Positions 1 through 9,428 of a stretch of 9,428 bases of DNA are shown here, one piece after another. The DNA is from Thiocapsa sp035467215 (GTDB taxonomy: Bacteria; Pseudomonadota; Gammaproteobacteria; Chromatiales; Chromatiaceae). The stretch covers positions 1 through 9,428 of the forward strand of contig NZ_DATITZ010000051.1 of NCBI RefSeq assembly GCF_035467215.1, given 5' to 3'. Every line of letters begins with the position of its first letter. Position 1 is the stretch's first letter. A program made the position numbers and the translations under genes. The notes beneath the pieces are model-generated. The model did not search any database, had not been told where the DNA came from, and saw nothing but the letters and a program-made list of their open reading frames with translations.

Positions 1-3921
<3,921 letters not shown>

Positions 3922-3940
3922 CTGCGAATCACGCGTTGAT

Positions 3941-3972
3941 GCGGGGCGCCGCCTCGGCGTACCCGCGTCTTT
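3941..3972 (+). terminator. GC-rich hairpin after rpoC, possible terminator
   Basis: Twenty bases after the rpoC stop, GCGGG (3941-3945) pairs with CCCGC (3962-3966) and CGCCG (3947-3951) pairs with CGGCG (3955-3959) around a CCT loop. This gives ten GC-rich pairs with a small internal loop. Only a weak T run (TCTTT, 3968-3972) follows, so it may be an inefficient intrinsic terminator or an RNA 3'-end stabiliser. Its place fits the end of the rpoBC transcript, and it would limit read-through into the insertion sequence. Confidence 0.42.
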
Positions 3973-4015
3973 CGCGTCGCACGCTATTGAAGTCGCAAAC
4001 CGCTTCGGAGCATAG

Positions 4016-4021
4016 GGGATG
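4016..4021. repeat. Left target site duplication of the insertion sequence
   Basis: GGGATG immediately abuts the left inverted repeat and recurs directly after the right inverted repeat at 5940-5945. The match extends to seven bases (GGGATGG) if the first base of the element is counted, but six makes the two element ends symmetrical (G...C). Confidence 0.8.
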
Positions 4022-4040
4022 GAGCCCTTTGCGCTGTCAG
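4022..4040. repeat. Left terminal inverted repeat (IRL)
   Basis: Read inward, the left end is GAGCCCTTTGCGCTGTCAG. The right end read inward is GAGCCATTTGCGCTGCAGC. The first 15 positions match at 14, with a mismatch at position 6; a one-base gap then lets CAG align on both sides. This is the expected transposase recognition end. Confidence 0.82.
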
Positions 4041-4233
4041 TAAGCTACTGAAGGAACAGGCTGCACCGGGTCGAGGTATTTTCGTTTACCCCGGATCCGG
4101 GCCCGGCATCGACGATCGATCAGTGGCTTGCGTGCGCGGGGTCGGGCGGTGGTCGAAAAGTCACCCCGGCGTCGCGGGGCGTGCAAAGAGGCGGCCGCCA
4201 AGGGATCATATCGTTGTCGAGACGATCCTTTGC

Positions 4234-4240
4234 AGGAGGA
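4234..4240 (+). promoter_or_regulatory. Strong Shine-Dalgarno site that fixes the transposase start
   Basis: AGGAGGA lies just upstream of the ATG at 4245, with five bases between AGGAGG and the start codon. This decides the start against an in-frame TTG at 4128, which would add 39 residues of low-complexity, Arg-rich sequence and has no comparable site. A small dyad (ATCGT, 4210-4214, with ACGAT, 4222-4226) lies directly before it. Confidence 0.82.
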
Positions 4241-4244
4241 CCCC

Positions 4245-5726
4245 ATGGCGACCATTGAACCGAGCTTGTTTGACTGGCGGGATGTGGATGCGCGCAGCGA
4301 CCTGGATCGCTTTTACTTGGCGCGTGATCATCTCCCGGATGCGCAGCTGCTGCAATACCTGGAGGTCATGCGCGGGGCGGGCCGCGACGACTACCCGGTG
4401 GCGGCAATGTGGAATGCGCTGATCGCCGGGGTGGTCTTCCAGCACCCCTCGGTGGAAGCGCTGCTGCGCGAACTGGGGCGCAACCCCGCGTTGCTGCAGG
4501 CGTGCGGCTTTGCGGTCTTGCCGATCCAACACAAGCCGGTGACACGGTTGGTACGCGATGCGGCAACCGGGCGCATGCAGGCGGTGCGCGAGGCGCCGGC
4601 AGAGCCACGTTCCGCGGTGCCCACCAGCTGGAGCTTCTCGCGTTTCCTGGCCAACGTCATCGAATTGGAGGAGACGTTGGGGATGGTGACGGGGATGATC
4701 GTGTCCCTACGCGAGCAGCTGATGGCGGCGTTGCCGGATTTCGGCTGTCATCTCGGCTACGACGGCAAGGCCATCGAGAGCCACAGTACCGGGCGGGTCA
4801 GTCGCCGCACCGGGGCGACCTCCGATCCGGATGCCGATTGGGGCAAGCACGAGAGCGGCGGGATCGATGCGCGCACCGGCAAGGCCTGGAACAAGGTCAA
4901 GAGCTGGTTCGGCTACGGTCTGCACCTGATCGCCGACACCCGCTACGAGATCCCCGTGGCGATGCACCTCACCCCGGCCTCCCACGCCGAGCAGCCCGAA
5001 CTGCGGGCGATGATCAAGGAGCTGTTCGCCGAGACCCCCGCGTTGGCGCAGCGCTGCGGCGACTTCAGCGCCGATCGCGGTCTGGACAGCGCCGAGACCA
5101 AGGCGCTGCTGTGGGATGAGTACGCCATCCGCCCCTTGATCGACACCCGCGAGCTGTGGCGCGAGGAGAAGCAACACCCCGACGACGATCCGTCCAAGCC
5201 GATCACGCGCCCGCTCTTCCCCGAGCGGGTCGACACCATCGTGCATACCGAAAAGGGCAGTGTTCACTGCATCTGCCCGCACACCGGCACGCAGCGCGAC
5301 CTGGCCTTCCAAGGCTTCGAGGCCGATCGCAACGCCCTGAAATACCGCTGCCCGGCGGGCGCTTACGGACTGGACTGCCAAGGCCGTGATGCCTGTCATC
5401 AAGCCGGCGGCGTCTCACCCGGCGACTACGGGCGCATCGTGCGGATCAGCCTCGACGAGCACGATCGGCGCATCTTCGTGCCCACGCCCCACGGCAGTCC
5501 GAGTTGGCGGCGCGGCTACAACCGGCGCAGCGCCCTGGAGCGCATCAACAACCGCATCGACAACAGCTTCGGTTTCGAGCGGCACTTCATTCGGGGGCGG
5601 GCGAAGATGACCACCCGTGTCGGCTTGGCCCTGGCAGTCATGATGGCGATGGCCTTGGGGCATGTCCGGCAGGGGCGTCTCGAACAGATGCGCTCGTTGG
5701 TGCAACCGATCCCCGCTACCGGCTAG
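4245..5726 (+). CDS. DDE transposase, IS1182-like
   Basis: This 493-residue protein should catalyse excision and insertion of the surrounding element by RNase H-fold DDE chemistry. The N-terminal ~110 residues resemble the DUF772 type transposase domain (an alternating YPVAAMWNALIAG and HPSVEALLREL helical pattern). The likely catalytic triad is D173 (in LGYDGKAIES), D277 (in FSADRGLDS) and E432, the last within Y425-x2-R428-x3-E432, the signature of IS4-like enzymes; the usual downstream Lys is replaced (Asp439, with Arg437 nearby). Between D277 and E432 lies a Cys cluster (C342, C344, C369, C378, C384) that could bind zinc, as seen in IS1182-like transposases. The C-terminus, with SFGFERHFIRG and a hydrophobic helix, is complete. 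No frameshift or premature stop is present, so it may be active. Family assignment is from motifs, at moderate certainty; being a transposase is near certain. Confidence 0.92.
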   Translation: MATIEPSLFDWRDVDARSDLDRFYLARDHLPDAQLLQYLEVMRGAGRDDYPVAAMWNALIAGVVFQHPSVEALLRELGRNPALLQACGFAVLPIQHKPVTRLVRDAATGRMQAVREAPAEPRSAVPTSWSFSRFLANVIELEETLGMVTGMIVSLREQLMAALPDFGCHLGYDGKAIESHSTGRVSRRTGATSDPDADWGKHESGGIDARTGKAWNKVKSWFGYGLHLIADTRYEIPVAMHLTPASHAEQPELRAMIKELFAETPALAQRCGDFSADRGLDSAETKALLWDEYAIRPLIDTRELWREEKQHPDDDPSKPITRPLFPERVDTIVHTEKGSVHCICPHTGTQRDLAFQGFEADRNALKYRCPAGAYGLDCQGRDACHQAGGVSPGDYGRIVRISLDEHDRRIFVPTPHGSPSWRRGYNRRSALERINNRIDNSFGFERHFIRGRAKMTTRVGLALAVMMAMALGHVRQGRLEQMRSLVQPIPATG

Positions 5727-5854
5727 CCGATCCTTCCCCGCTCCTCCCGGTCAGGCCGCCGATGCGTCGCCTGCGGGCGCAGCTGTCCGTCGTCCGGTGT
5801 TGCTGCGAGTGAGTCTTGTTTAGAGGCATCGGCGCGCCGCCGTGCGTCTGCGAG

Positions 5855-5876
5855 GGCGTACAAAACCCGGTACGCC
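5855..5876. repeat. Perfect 7-bp inverted repeat inside the IS, after the transposase
   Basis: GGCGTAC (5855-5861) and GTACGCC (5870-5876) are exact complements around an 8-nt loop. No T run follows, so it is not a typical intrinsic terminator. It could slow transcription leaving the transposase gene or be a structured part of the right end. No function can be assigned. Confidence 0.45.
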
Positions 5877-5886
5877 GGCCAGCTCA

Positions 5887-5898
5887 ATCGTCGACGAT
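5887..5898. repeat. 12-bp perfect palindrome near the right IS end
   Basis: ATCGTCGACGAT is its own reverse complement and lies 41 bp inside the right terminus. The 8-mer TCGACGAT in it also occurs at 4109-4116, 87 bp inside the left terminus. It may be a subterminal protein-binding site, but short palindromes of this kind also arise by chance in GC-rich DNA. Confidence 0.35.
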
Positions 5899-5920
5899 AC
5901 TCGACGAGTCCGGGAAAAAC

Positions 5921-5939
5921 GCTGCAGCGCAAATGGCTC
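5921..5939. repeat. Right terminal inverted repeat (IRR)
   Basis: The top strand reads GCTGCAGCGCAAATGGCTC; its reverse complement matches the left end at 14 of the first 15 positions. It ends exactly where the second GGGATG copy begins, which fixes the right boundary of the element. Confidence 0.82.
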
Positions 5940-5945
5940 GGGATG
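5940..5945. repeat. Right target site duplication of the insertion sequence
   Basis: This is the second GGGATG copy, matching 4016-4021. Removing the element and one copy would rejoin the original rpoC-rpsL spacer, about 344 bp long, with the promoter at 5955 still intact. Confidence 0.8.
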
Positions 5946-5954
5946 GCTAACCGG

Positions 5955-5983
5955 TTGACACCAACGGTCCTCCTCCCTATACT
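5955..5983 (+). promoter_or_regulatory. Sigma-70 promoter upstream of the str operon
   Basis: TTGACA (5955-5960) is a perfect -35 box. TATACT (5978-5983), one base from consensus, follows at the ideal 17-bp spacing. Transcription should start near 5990, about 200 nt before the rpsL start codon. The bases after the -10 box (GCTCGG) are GC-rich, as at stringently controlled ribosomal promoters (family knowledge; not shown here). The IS ends 15 bp before the -35 box, so the region where an upstream element would lie is now partly IS end and target duplication. The -35 box also lies in an imperfect dyad (ACCG-G-TTG with CAA-CGGT, 5950-5968). Confidence 0.8.
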
Positions 5984-5994
5984 GCTCGGTCTCA

Positions 5995-6029
5995 GCTAGA
6001 CGGCTCCGCGCCGTCTAGCCTCTTTTTTT
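5995..6029 (+). terminator. Perfect intrinsic terminator just after the promoter start site
   Basis: GCTAGACGGC (5995-6004) pairs without mismatch with GCCGTCTAGC (6010-6019) around the loop TCCGC. After CTC come seven T (6023-6029). This is a textbook rho-independent terminator for + strand transcription; the minus strand has no matching T run. It begins only about five bases after the predicted start of the promoter at 5955-5983, so RNA ended here would be about 40 nt. It would also stop read-through from the IS or rpoC into rpsL. Whether it acts as an attenuator, an insulator or the end of a tiny RNA cannot be told from sequence. Confidence 0.85.
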
Positions 6030-6189
6030 CTAGGTCTGGTTCCTTGGTCTGGGCATCCATCCGCCCGGTCCCCGAGTCGATCGATCGCATACGTGCGGCT
6101 GTGCCGTCTTATCCAGTCGGCCCGCGGTCGCGCAAGAGTGATTTTACGCTTGTGTTTTCGGCGCCGTTGCGCCTTTGGAGACTGATTGC
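6030..6189 (+). promoter_or_regulatory. rpsL leader between terminator and start codon
   Basis: These 160 bases hold no convincing ORF and no second well-formed sigma-70 promoter that I can find by eye. Visible structure: a direct repeat GGTCTGG (6033-6039 and 6046-6052), a small hairpin CGCA-TACG-TGCG (6086-6097), and a GC hairpin GGCGC-CGTT-GCGCC (6160-6173). The last sits three bases before the rpsL Shine-Dalgarno core GGAG (6177-6180). It could influence ribosome access to rpsL, but no known regulator site was recognised. Confidence 0.5.
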
Positions 6190-6564
6190 ATGGCAACGAT
6201 CAACCAACTCGTGCGCAAGCCCCGCAAGCGTGTCGTGGCGAAGAGCACCGTCCCTGCGCTCGAAGCCTGTCCTCAGCGGCGCGGCGTTTGTACGCGGGTT
6301 TACACCACGACCCCGAAGAAGCCGAACTCCGCTCTGCGCAAGGTTGCTCGCGTTCGGTTGACCAATGGCTACGAGGTTGCCTCCTACATTGGTGGTGAAG
6401 GCCACAACCTCCAAGAGCACTCGGTCGTGCTGATTCGCGGCGGACGTGTCAAGGATCTTCCCGGTGTGCGCTATCACACGGTGCGCGGCACGCTGGACAC
6501 CTCGGGTGTCGAGAAGCGGCGTCAGGGTCGTTCCAAGTACGGCGCCAAGCGTCCCAAGAAGTGA
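6190..6564 (+). CDS. rpsL: 30S ribosomal protein S12
   Basis: S12 sits at the 30S decoding centre and helps monitor codon-anticodon pairing. The 124-residue length equals the E. coli protein, and the sequence is nearly colinear with it from MATINQLVRKP to RSKYGAKRPKK. The universally conserved PNSALRKV and GGRVKDLPGVRYHT segments are present. Residues linked to streptomycin resistance (K43, K88, P91) are wild type, so a sensitive S12 is predicted. D89, the site of beta-methylthiolation in many bacteria, is present. The ATG at 6190 has GGAG nine bases upstream and gives the family N-terminus; an in-frame TTG at 6175 is rejected. It is the first gene of the str operon, with 53 nt before rpsG. 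Confidence 0.99.
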   Translation: MATINQLVRKPRKRVVAKSTVPALEACPQRRGVCTRVYTTTPKKPNSALRKVARVRLTNGYEVASYIGGEGHNLQEHSVVLIRGGRVKDLPGVRYHTVRGTLDTSGVEKRRQGRSKYGAKRPKK

Positions 6565-6565
6565 T

Positions 6566-6581
6566 CCGGTCACCGGACCGG
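6566..6581 (+). promoter_or_regulatory. Hairpin in the rpsL-rpsG gap, candidate S7 feedback region
   Basis: CCGGTC (6566-6571) pairs with GACCGG (6576-6581) around a four-base loop, two bases after the rpsL stop. In E. coli the longer rpsL-rpsG spacer folds into the site where S7 binds its own mRNA to repress translation. Here the spacer is only 53 nt. The hairpin is plain to see, but an S7 role is inference from position alone. No T run follows, so it is not a terminator. Confidence 0.35.
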
Positions 6582-6617
6582 TCAGCCCAATTGAGTGAAA
6601 TCGGAGTCTAAAACAAC

Positions 6618-7088
6618 ATGCCGAGAAGACGCGTTGCCGCCCGTCGCCAGATCCTTCCCGATCCGAAGCACGGAAGCGAGCTCCTGACCAAGTTCATCAA
6701 CATGATGATGGAAGACGGGAAGAAGTCCGTCGCCGAGCGCATCATTTATACGGCGCTCGATCAGGTGACCGAGAAGAAGGGCGGGCGTCCGGTCGAGCTG
6801 CTCGAGCAGGCGATGGACAACGTGCGCCCGGCGGTCGAGGTCAAGTCGCGGCGTGTCGGCGGCGCGACCTATCAGGTCCCGGTCGAAGTGCGCTCGACGC
6901 GGCGCAACTCGCTGGCGATGCGCTGGATCATCGACGCGGCACGCAAGCGTTCCGAGAAGTCGATGGCGTTGCGTTTGGCCGGCGAGCTGATGGACGCAGC
7001 GGATTCTCGCGGTTCCGCCGTGAAGAAGAAAGAAGATACGCATCGGATGGCCGAAGCAAACAAGGCCTTCTCGCATTACCGCTGGTAA
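6618..7088 (+). CDS. rpsG: 30S ribosomal protein S7
   Basis: S7 binds the 3' major domain of 16S rRNA, starts assembly of the 30S head and lines the E-site and mRNA exit channel. The 156-residue length is standard for the family (E. coli K-12 has a longer tail). The N-terminus MPRRRVAARRQILPDPKHGS and the conserved blocks KFINMMMEDGKK, ARRVGG-like KSRRVGGATYQVP and RRNSLAMRWII are present, as is the basic, Arg/Lys-rich surface. The ATG at 6618 has CGGAG (6602-6606) about 11 bases upstream, slightly long spacing. The next gene, fusA, follows after 41 nt. In E. coli S7 is the autogenous repressor of this operon. Confidence 0.99.
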   Translation: MPRRRVAARRQILPDPKHGSELLTKFINMMMEDGKKSVAERIIYTALDQVTEKKGGRPVELLEQAMDNVRPAVEVKSRRVGGATYQVPVEVRSTRRNSLAMRWIIDAARKRSEKSMALRLAGELMDAADSRGSAVKKKEDTHRMAEANKAFSHYRW

Positions 7089-7129
7089 CAGCGGGGACCG
7101 AGTTTCATTCAATCAGGGCGGATACAGTC

Positions 7130-9226
7130 GTGGCACGTAGCACCCCAATCGAGCGGTATCGCAATCTCGGCATCATGGCACACATCGATGCCGGGAAGAC
7201 AACGACCACCGAGCGCGTTCTTTTCTATACGGGTGTTTCGCACAAGTTGGGCGAAGTGCACGACGGCGCCGCCACCATGGATTGGATGGAGCAGGAGCAG
7301 GAGCGCGGAATCACCATTACCTCCGCTGCGACGACCTGTTTCTGGAAGGGAATGAGCCGGGAGCGTCCCGAGCATCGAATCAATATTATCGATACGCCCG
7401 GACACGTCGATTTCACGATCGAGGTGGAGCGTTCGCTACGCGTGCTCGACGGTGCCTGTGCGGTGTTCTGCGCCGTAGGCGGTGTCGAGCCCCAGTCGGA
7501 AACCGTCTGGCGTCAAGCCGATAAGTACGGCGTGCCGCGTATCGCGTTCGTGAACAAGATGGACCGCATGGGCGCGAATTTCTTTCGCGTCGTGCAGCAG
7601 GTCAAGGACCGTCTCGGCGGCAATGCCGTACCGATTCAGGTGCCGATCGGTGCCGAAGAAGACTTCAAGGGCGTTGTCGATCTTGTCCAGATGAAGGCCG
7701 TCTACTGGGACGAAGCGTCCCGCGGCATGGAATACGAGCTCCGCGACATCCCGGAGGAACTTCGGGATCTCTGCGAGGAGTGGCGCGAGCACATGGTCGA
7801 GGCGGCAGCCGAGGCCAACGAAGAGTTGATGGAGAAGTATCTCGAAGGTCAAGCGCTGACCGAGGCCGAGATTATGGCCGGTCTGCGTGCCCGCACGCTG
7901 AAGAGCGAAGTCGTCCCCATGATGTGCGGCTCGGCCTTCAAGAACAAGGGTGTGCAGGCGATGCTGGATGCGGTTCTCGACTACATGCCGTCGCCTGTCG
8001 ACGTGCCGGCCATCAAGGGCATCCTCGACGACAAGGACGAGTCCGAAGGCGAGCGTCCCGCATCGGACGATGCGCCCTTTGCGGCACTTGCGTTCAAGAT
8101 CGCAACGGACCCCTTCGTCGGTACGCTGACTTTTTTCCGTGCCTATTCAGGTGTGCTCAAGTCCGGGGATACGATCTACAACCCGGTCAAGCACAAGAAG
8201 GAGCGCATCGGCCGTATCCTGCAGATGCACGCCAACGAACGTCACGAGATCAAGGAGGTCCACGCCGGCGACATCGCCGCGGCGGTCGGCCTGAAGGATG
8301 TGACCACGGGCGACACCCTGTGCGATCTCAACAAGGTGATTACGCTCGAGCGTATGGAGTTCCCGGAGCCGGTCATCTCGGTTGCGGTGGAGCCCAAGAC
8401 GAAGAGCGACCAGGAGAAGATGGGCGTCGCGCTCTCGAAGCTGGCGCAGGAGGATCCGTCCTTCCGCGTGCACACCGACGAAGAGTCCGGCCAGACCATT
8501 ATCTCCGGGATGGGCGAGCTGCATCTGGAGATCATCGTCGATCGGATGCGTCGCGAGTTCAAGGTCGAGGCCAACGTCGGTGCGCCGCAGGTCAGCTACC
8601 GCGAGACGATCCGCAAGAGCGTCGAGCAGGAGACCAAGTTCGCACGCCAGTCCGGCGGTCGCGGTCAGTACGGTCATGTTTATCTCCGAATCGAGCCGCA
8701 AGAGGCGGGTGTCGGATACGAGTTCGTCAATGCGATTGTTGGCGGCACGGTTCCGAAGGAATACATCCCGGCGGTCGACAAGGGCATTCAGGAGGCCATG
8801 AAGAACGGGATTCTGGCTGGCTTTCCGATGGTCGACATCAAGGTCACGCTCTACGACGGCTCCTACCATGAAGTCGACTCGAGTGAAATGGCCTTCAAGA
8901 TTGCCGGCTCGATGGGCATCAAGGAAGGGGCGGCCAAGGCGAAGCCTGTGTTGCTCGAGCCCATCATGAAGGTCGAGGTCGTGACGCCCGAAGAGAACAT
9001 GGGCGATGTCATGGGCGACCTGAATAGTCGTCGCGGCATGATCCAGGGGATGGACGATGCGCCATCCGGAAAGATCATCCGTGCAGAGGTCCCCTTGTCC
9101 GAGATGTTCGGCTATGCGACGGACCTCCGGTCGGCCACCCAAGGGCGGGCGACCTACAGCATGGAGTTCTGTAAGTACAACGAAGTGCCCGCCAGCATTG
9201 CCGAAGCGGTCTCCAAGAAACAGTAA
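7130..9226 (+). CDS. fusA: Elongation factor G (GTG start)
   Basis: EF-G is the GTPase that drives translocation of tRNA and mRNA on the ribosome and, with RRF, recycling. The 698 residues compare with 704 in E. coli. The start is GTG, giving MARSTPIERYRN, with AGGGCGGA (7115-7122) upstream. G-domain motifs are complete: G1 AHIDAGKTT (17-25), switch I RGITIT (59-64), G3 DTPGH (88-92, with His92 that aids GTP hydrolysis) and G4 NKMD (142-145). Domains II to V follow in order, including the domain IV segment SGGRGQYGHV and the domain V ending with SMEFCKYNEVP. Full conservation and the position between rpsG and tuf mark it as the canonical housekeeping copy, not a tetracycline-protection or EF-G2 paralogue. 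The next start codon lies 22 nt after its TAA. Confidence 0.99.
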   Translation: MARSTPIERYRNLGIMAHIDAGKTTTTERVLFYTGVSHKLGEVHDGAATMDWMEQEQERGITITSAATTCFWKGMSRERPEHRINIIDTPGHVDFTIEVERSLRVLDGACAVFCAVGGVEPQSETVWRQADKYGVPRIAFVNKMDRMGANFFRVVQQVKDRLGGNAVPIQVPIGAEEDFKGVVDLVQMKAVYWDEASRGMEYELRDIPEELRDLCEEWREHMVEAAAEANEELMEKYLEGQALTEAEIMAGLRARTLKSEVVPMMCGSAFKNKGVQAMLDAVLDYMPSPVDVPAIKGILDDKDESEGERPASDDAPFAALAFKIATDPFVGTLTFFRAYSGVLKSGDTIYNPVKHKKERIGRILQMHANERHEIKEVHAGDIAAAVGLKDVTTGDTLCDLNKVITLERMEFPEPVISVAVEPKTKSDQEKMGVALSKLAQEDPSFRVHTDEESGQTIISGMGELHLEIIVDRMRREFKVEANVGAPQVSYRETIRKSVEQETKFARQSGGRGQYGHVYLRIEPQEAGVGYEFVNAIVGGTVPKEYIPAVDKGIQEAMKNGILAGFPMVDIKVTLYDGSYHEVDSSEMAFKIAGSMGIKEGAAKAKPVLLEPIMKVEVVTPEENMGDVMGDLNSRRGMIQGMDDAPSGKIIRAEVPLSEMFGYATDLRSATQGRATYSMEFCKYNEVPASIAEAVSKKQ

Positions 9227-9248
9227 CGAGCGACAGGGGTAGAGTGGG

Positions 9249-9428
9249 ATGTCCAAAGCAAAATTCGAGCGCAGCAAGCCACACGTGAACGTCGGCACGA
9301 TCGGCCACGTCGACCACGGCAAGACGACCTTGACGGCGGCGATCACGACGCACCAGGCGAAGAAATTCGGCGGTGAGGCGCGCGCCTACGATCAGATCGA
9401 CAACGCCCCCGAGGAGCGCGAGCGCGGC
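9249..9428 (+). CDS. tuf: Elongation factor Tu (3' end outside window)
   Basis: EF-Tu delivers aminoacyl-tRNA to the ribosome as a GTP complex. Sixty codons are present before the window ends. They begin MSKAKFERSKPHVNVGTIGH, contain the P-loop GHVDHGKT (19-26) that binds GTP phosphates, and run to IDNAPEERERG at the start of switch I. The ATG at 9249 follows an AGGGG element (9235-9239) and lies 22 nt after fusA, the standard end of the str operon. Gammaproteobacteria often carry two nearly identical tuf genes, so this is one likely copy. The remaining ~335 codons, including the rest of the G domain and the two beta-barrel domains, cannot be judged. Confidence 0.98.
   Translation, partial: MSKAKFERSKPHVNVGTIGHVDHGKTTLTAAITTHQAKKFGGEARAYDQIDNAPEERERG

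Larger units (their letters stand above)
4022..5939 (+). mobile_element. Complete insertion sequence, IS1182-like, 1918 bp
   Basis: The element is bounded by imperfect inverted repeats (4022-4040 and 5921-5939) and flanked by a 6-bp direct repeat, GGGATG. It carries one transposase gene in the same direction as rpoC and rpsL, with 222 bp before the start codon and 213 bp after the stop that hold no convincing gene. Length, single ORF, DDE chemistry and the Cys-rich insert in the transposase suit the IS1182 family or a close relative within the IS4/IS5-like superfamily. The family name is inference from protein features, not a database match. An intact gene, matching ends and an undamaged target duplication suggest a fairly recent insertion. 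It separates rpoC from rpsL, which are normally adjacent in gammaproteobacteria. Confidence 0.88.

Noticed and set aside
3922..4021. A second promoter for downstream genes in the gap after rpoC
   Set aside because: No -35/-10 pair with acceptable spacing was found; TATTGA-like sequence occurs without a partner.
4128..4244. N-terminal extension of the transposase from a TTG codon
   Set aside because: The added 39 residues are Arg-rich without family likeness, and AGGAGGA stands at the right distance from the ATG at 4245.
5995..6029. Terminator as the end of the transposase transcript
   Set aside because: It lies 56 bp outside the right IS boundary and beyond the target duplication, so it belongs to the host spacer, although it may stop transcripts leaving the IS.
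6175..6189. Upstream TTG start for rpsL adding five residues
   Set aside because: The TTG overlaps the Shine-Dalgarno region, and the S12 family begins at MATINQLV from the ATG at 6190.
8147..9346. A 399-codon open frame on the minus strand opposite fusA and tuf
   Set aside because: It spans the junction of two certain + strand genes and looks like compositional shadow, with no domain or ribosome site.

Overview
The window is a stretch of core information-processing chromosome from a high-GC proteobacterium. It is most likely a gammaproteobacterium of the purple sulfur (Chromatiaceae) type. The class-level call rests on protein content: RpoC matches the Escherichia coli protein almost residue for residue in its conserved blocks and carries the large insertion in the trigger loop, and S12, S7, EF-G and EF-Tu are all of the same type. 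The family-level guess is an impression from sequence style, not something the window proves.

Layout, all genes on the + strand: the 3' 93% of rpoC (1-3921, its first ~99 codons lie outside the window); a short gap with a GC-rich hairpin that probably ends the rpoBC transcript (3941-3966); a complete insertion sequence of 1918 bp (4022-5939) with one intact DDE transposase gene, imperfect terminal inverted repeats and a 6-bp target duplication GGGATG on each side; a near-consensus sigma-70 promoter (5955-5983) followed within about 12 bases by a perfect intrinsic terminator hairpin with a 7-T tract (5995-6029); about 160 nt of further leader; then the str operon rpsL (S12), rpsG (S7), fusA (EF-G) and the first 60 codons of tuf (EF-Tu), cut by the window end.

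The functional genes form the usual transcription-translation block: RpoC is the catalytic RNA polymerase subunit, S12 and S7 are 30S proteins at the decoding centre and the head, and EF-G and EF-Tu are the two elongation GTPases. The str genes are separated by gaps of 53, 41 and 22 nt and appear to be one transcription unit.

Two things depart from routine. First, an apparently intact insertion sequence sits between two essential operons. It lands after the rpoC hairpin and 9 bp of unique sequence short of the -35 box, so both operons keep their own signals. Second, the best promoter for the str operon fires straight into a strong intrinsic terminator, and I see no convincing second promoter before rpsL. 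This suggests either attenuation of the operon or a roughly 40-nt RNA. I see no defence system, CRISPR array, tRNA or rRNA gene, and no previously undescribed multi-gene system.
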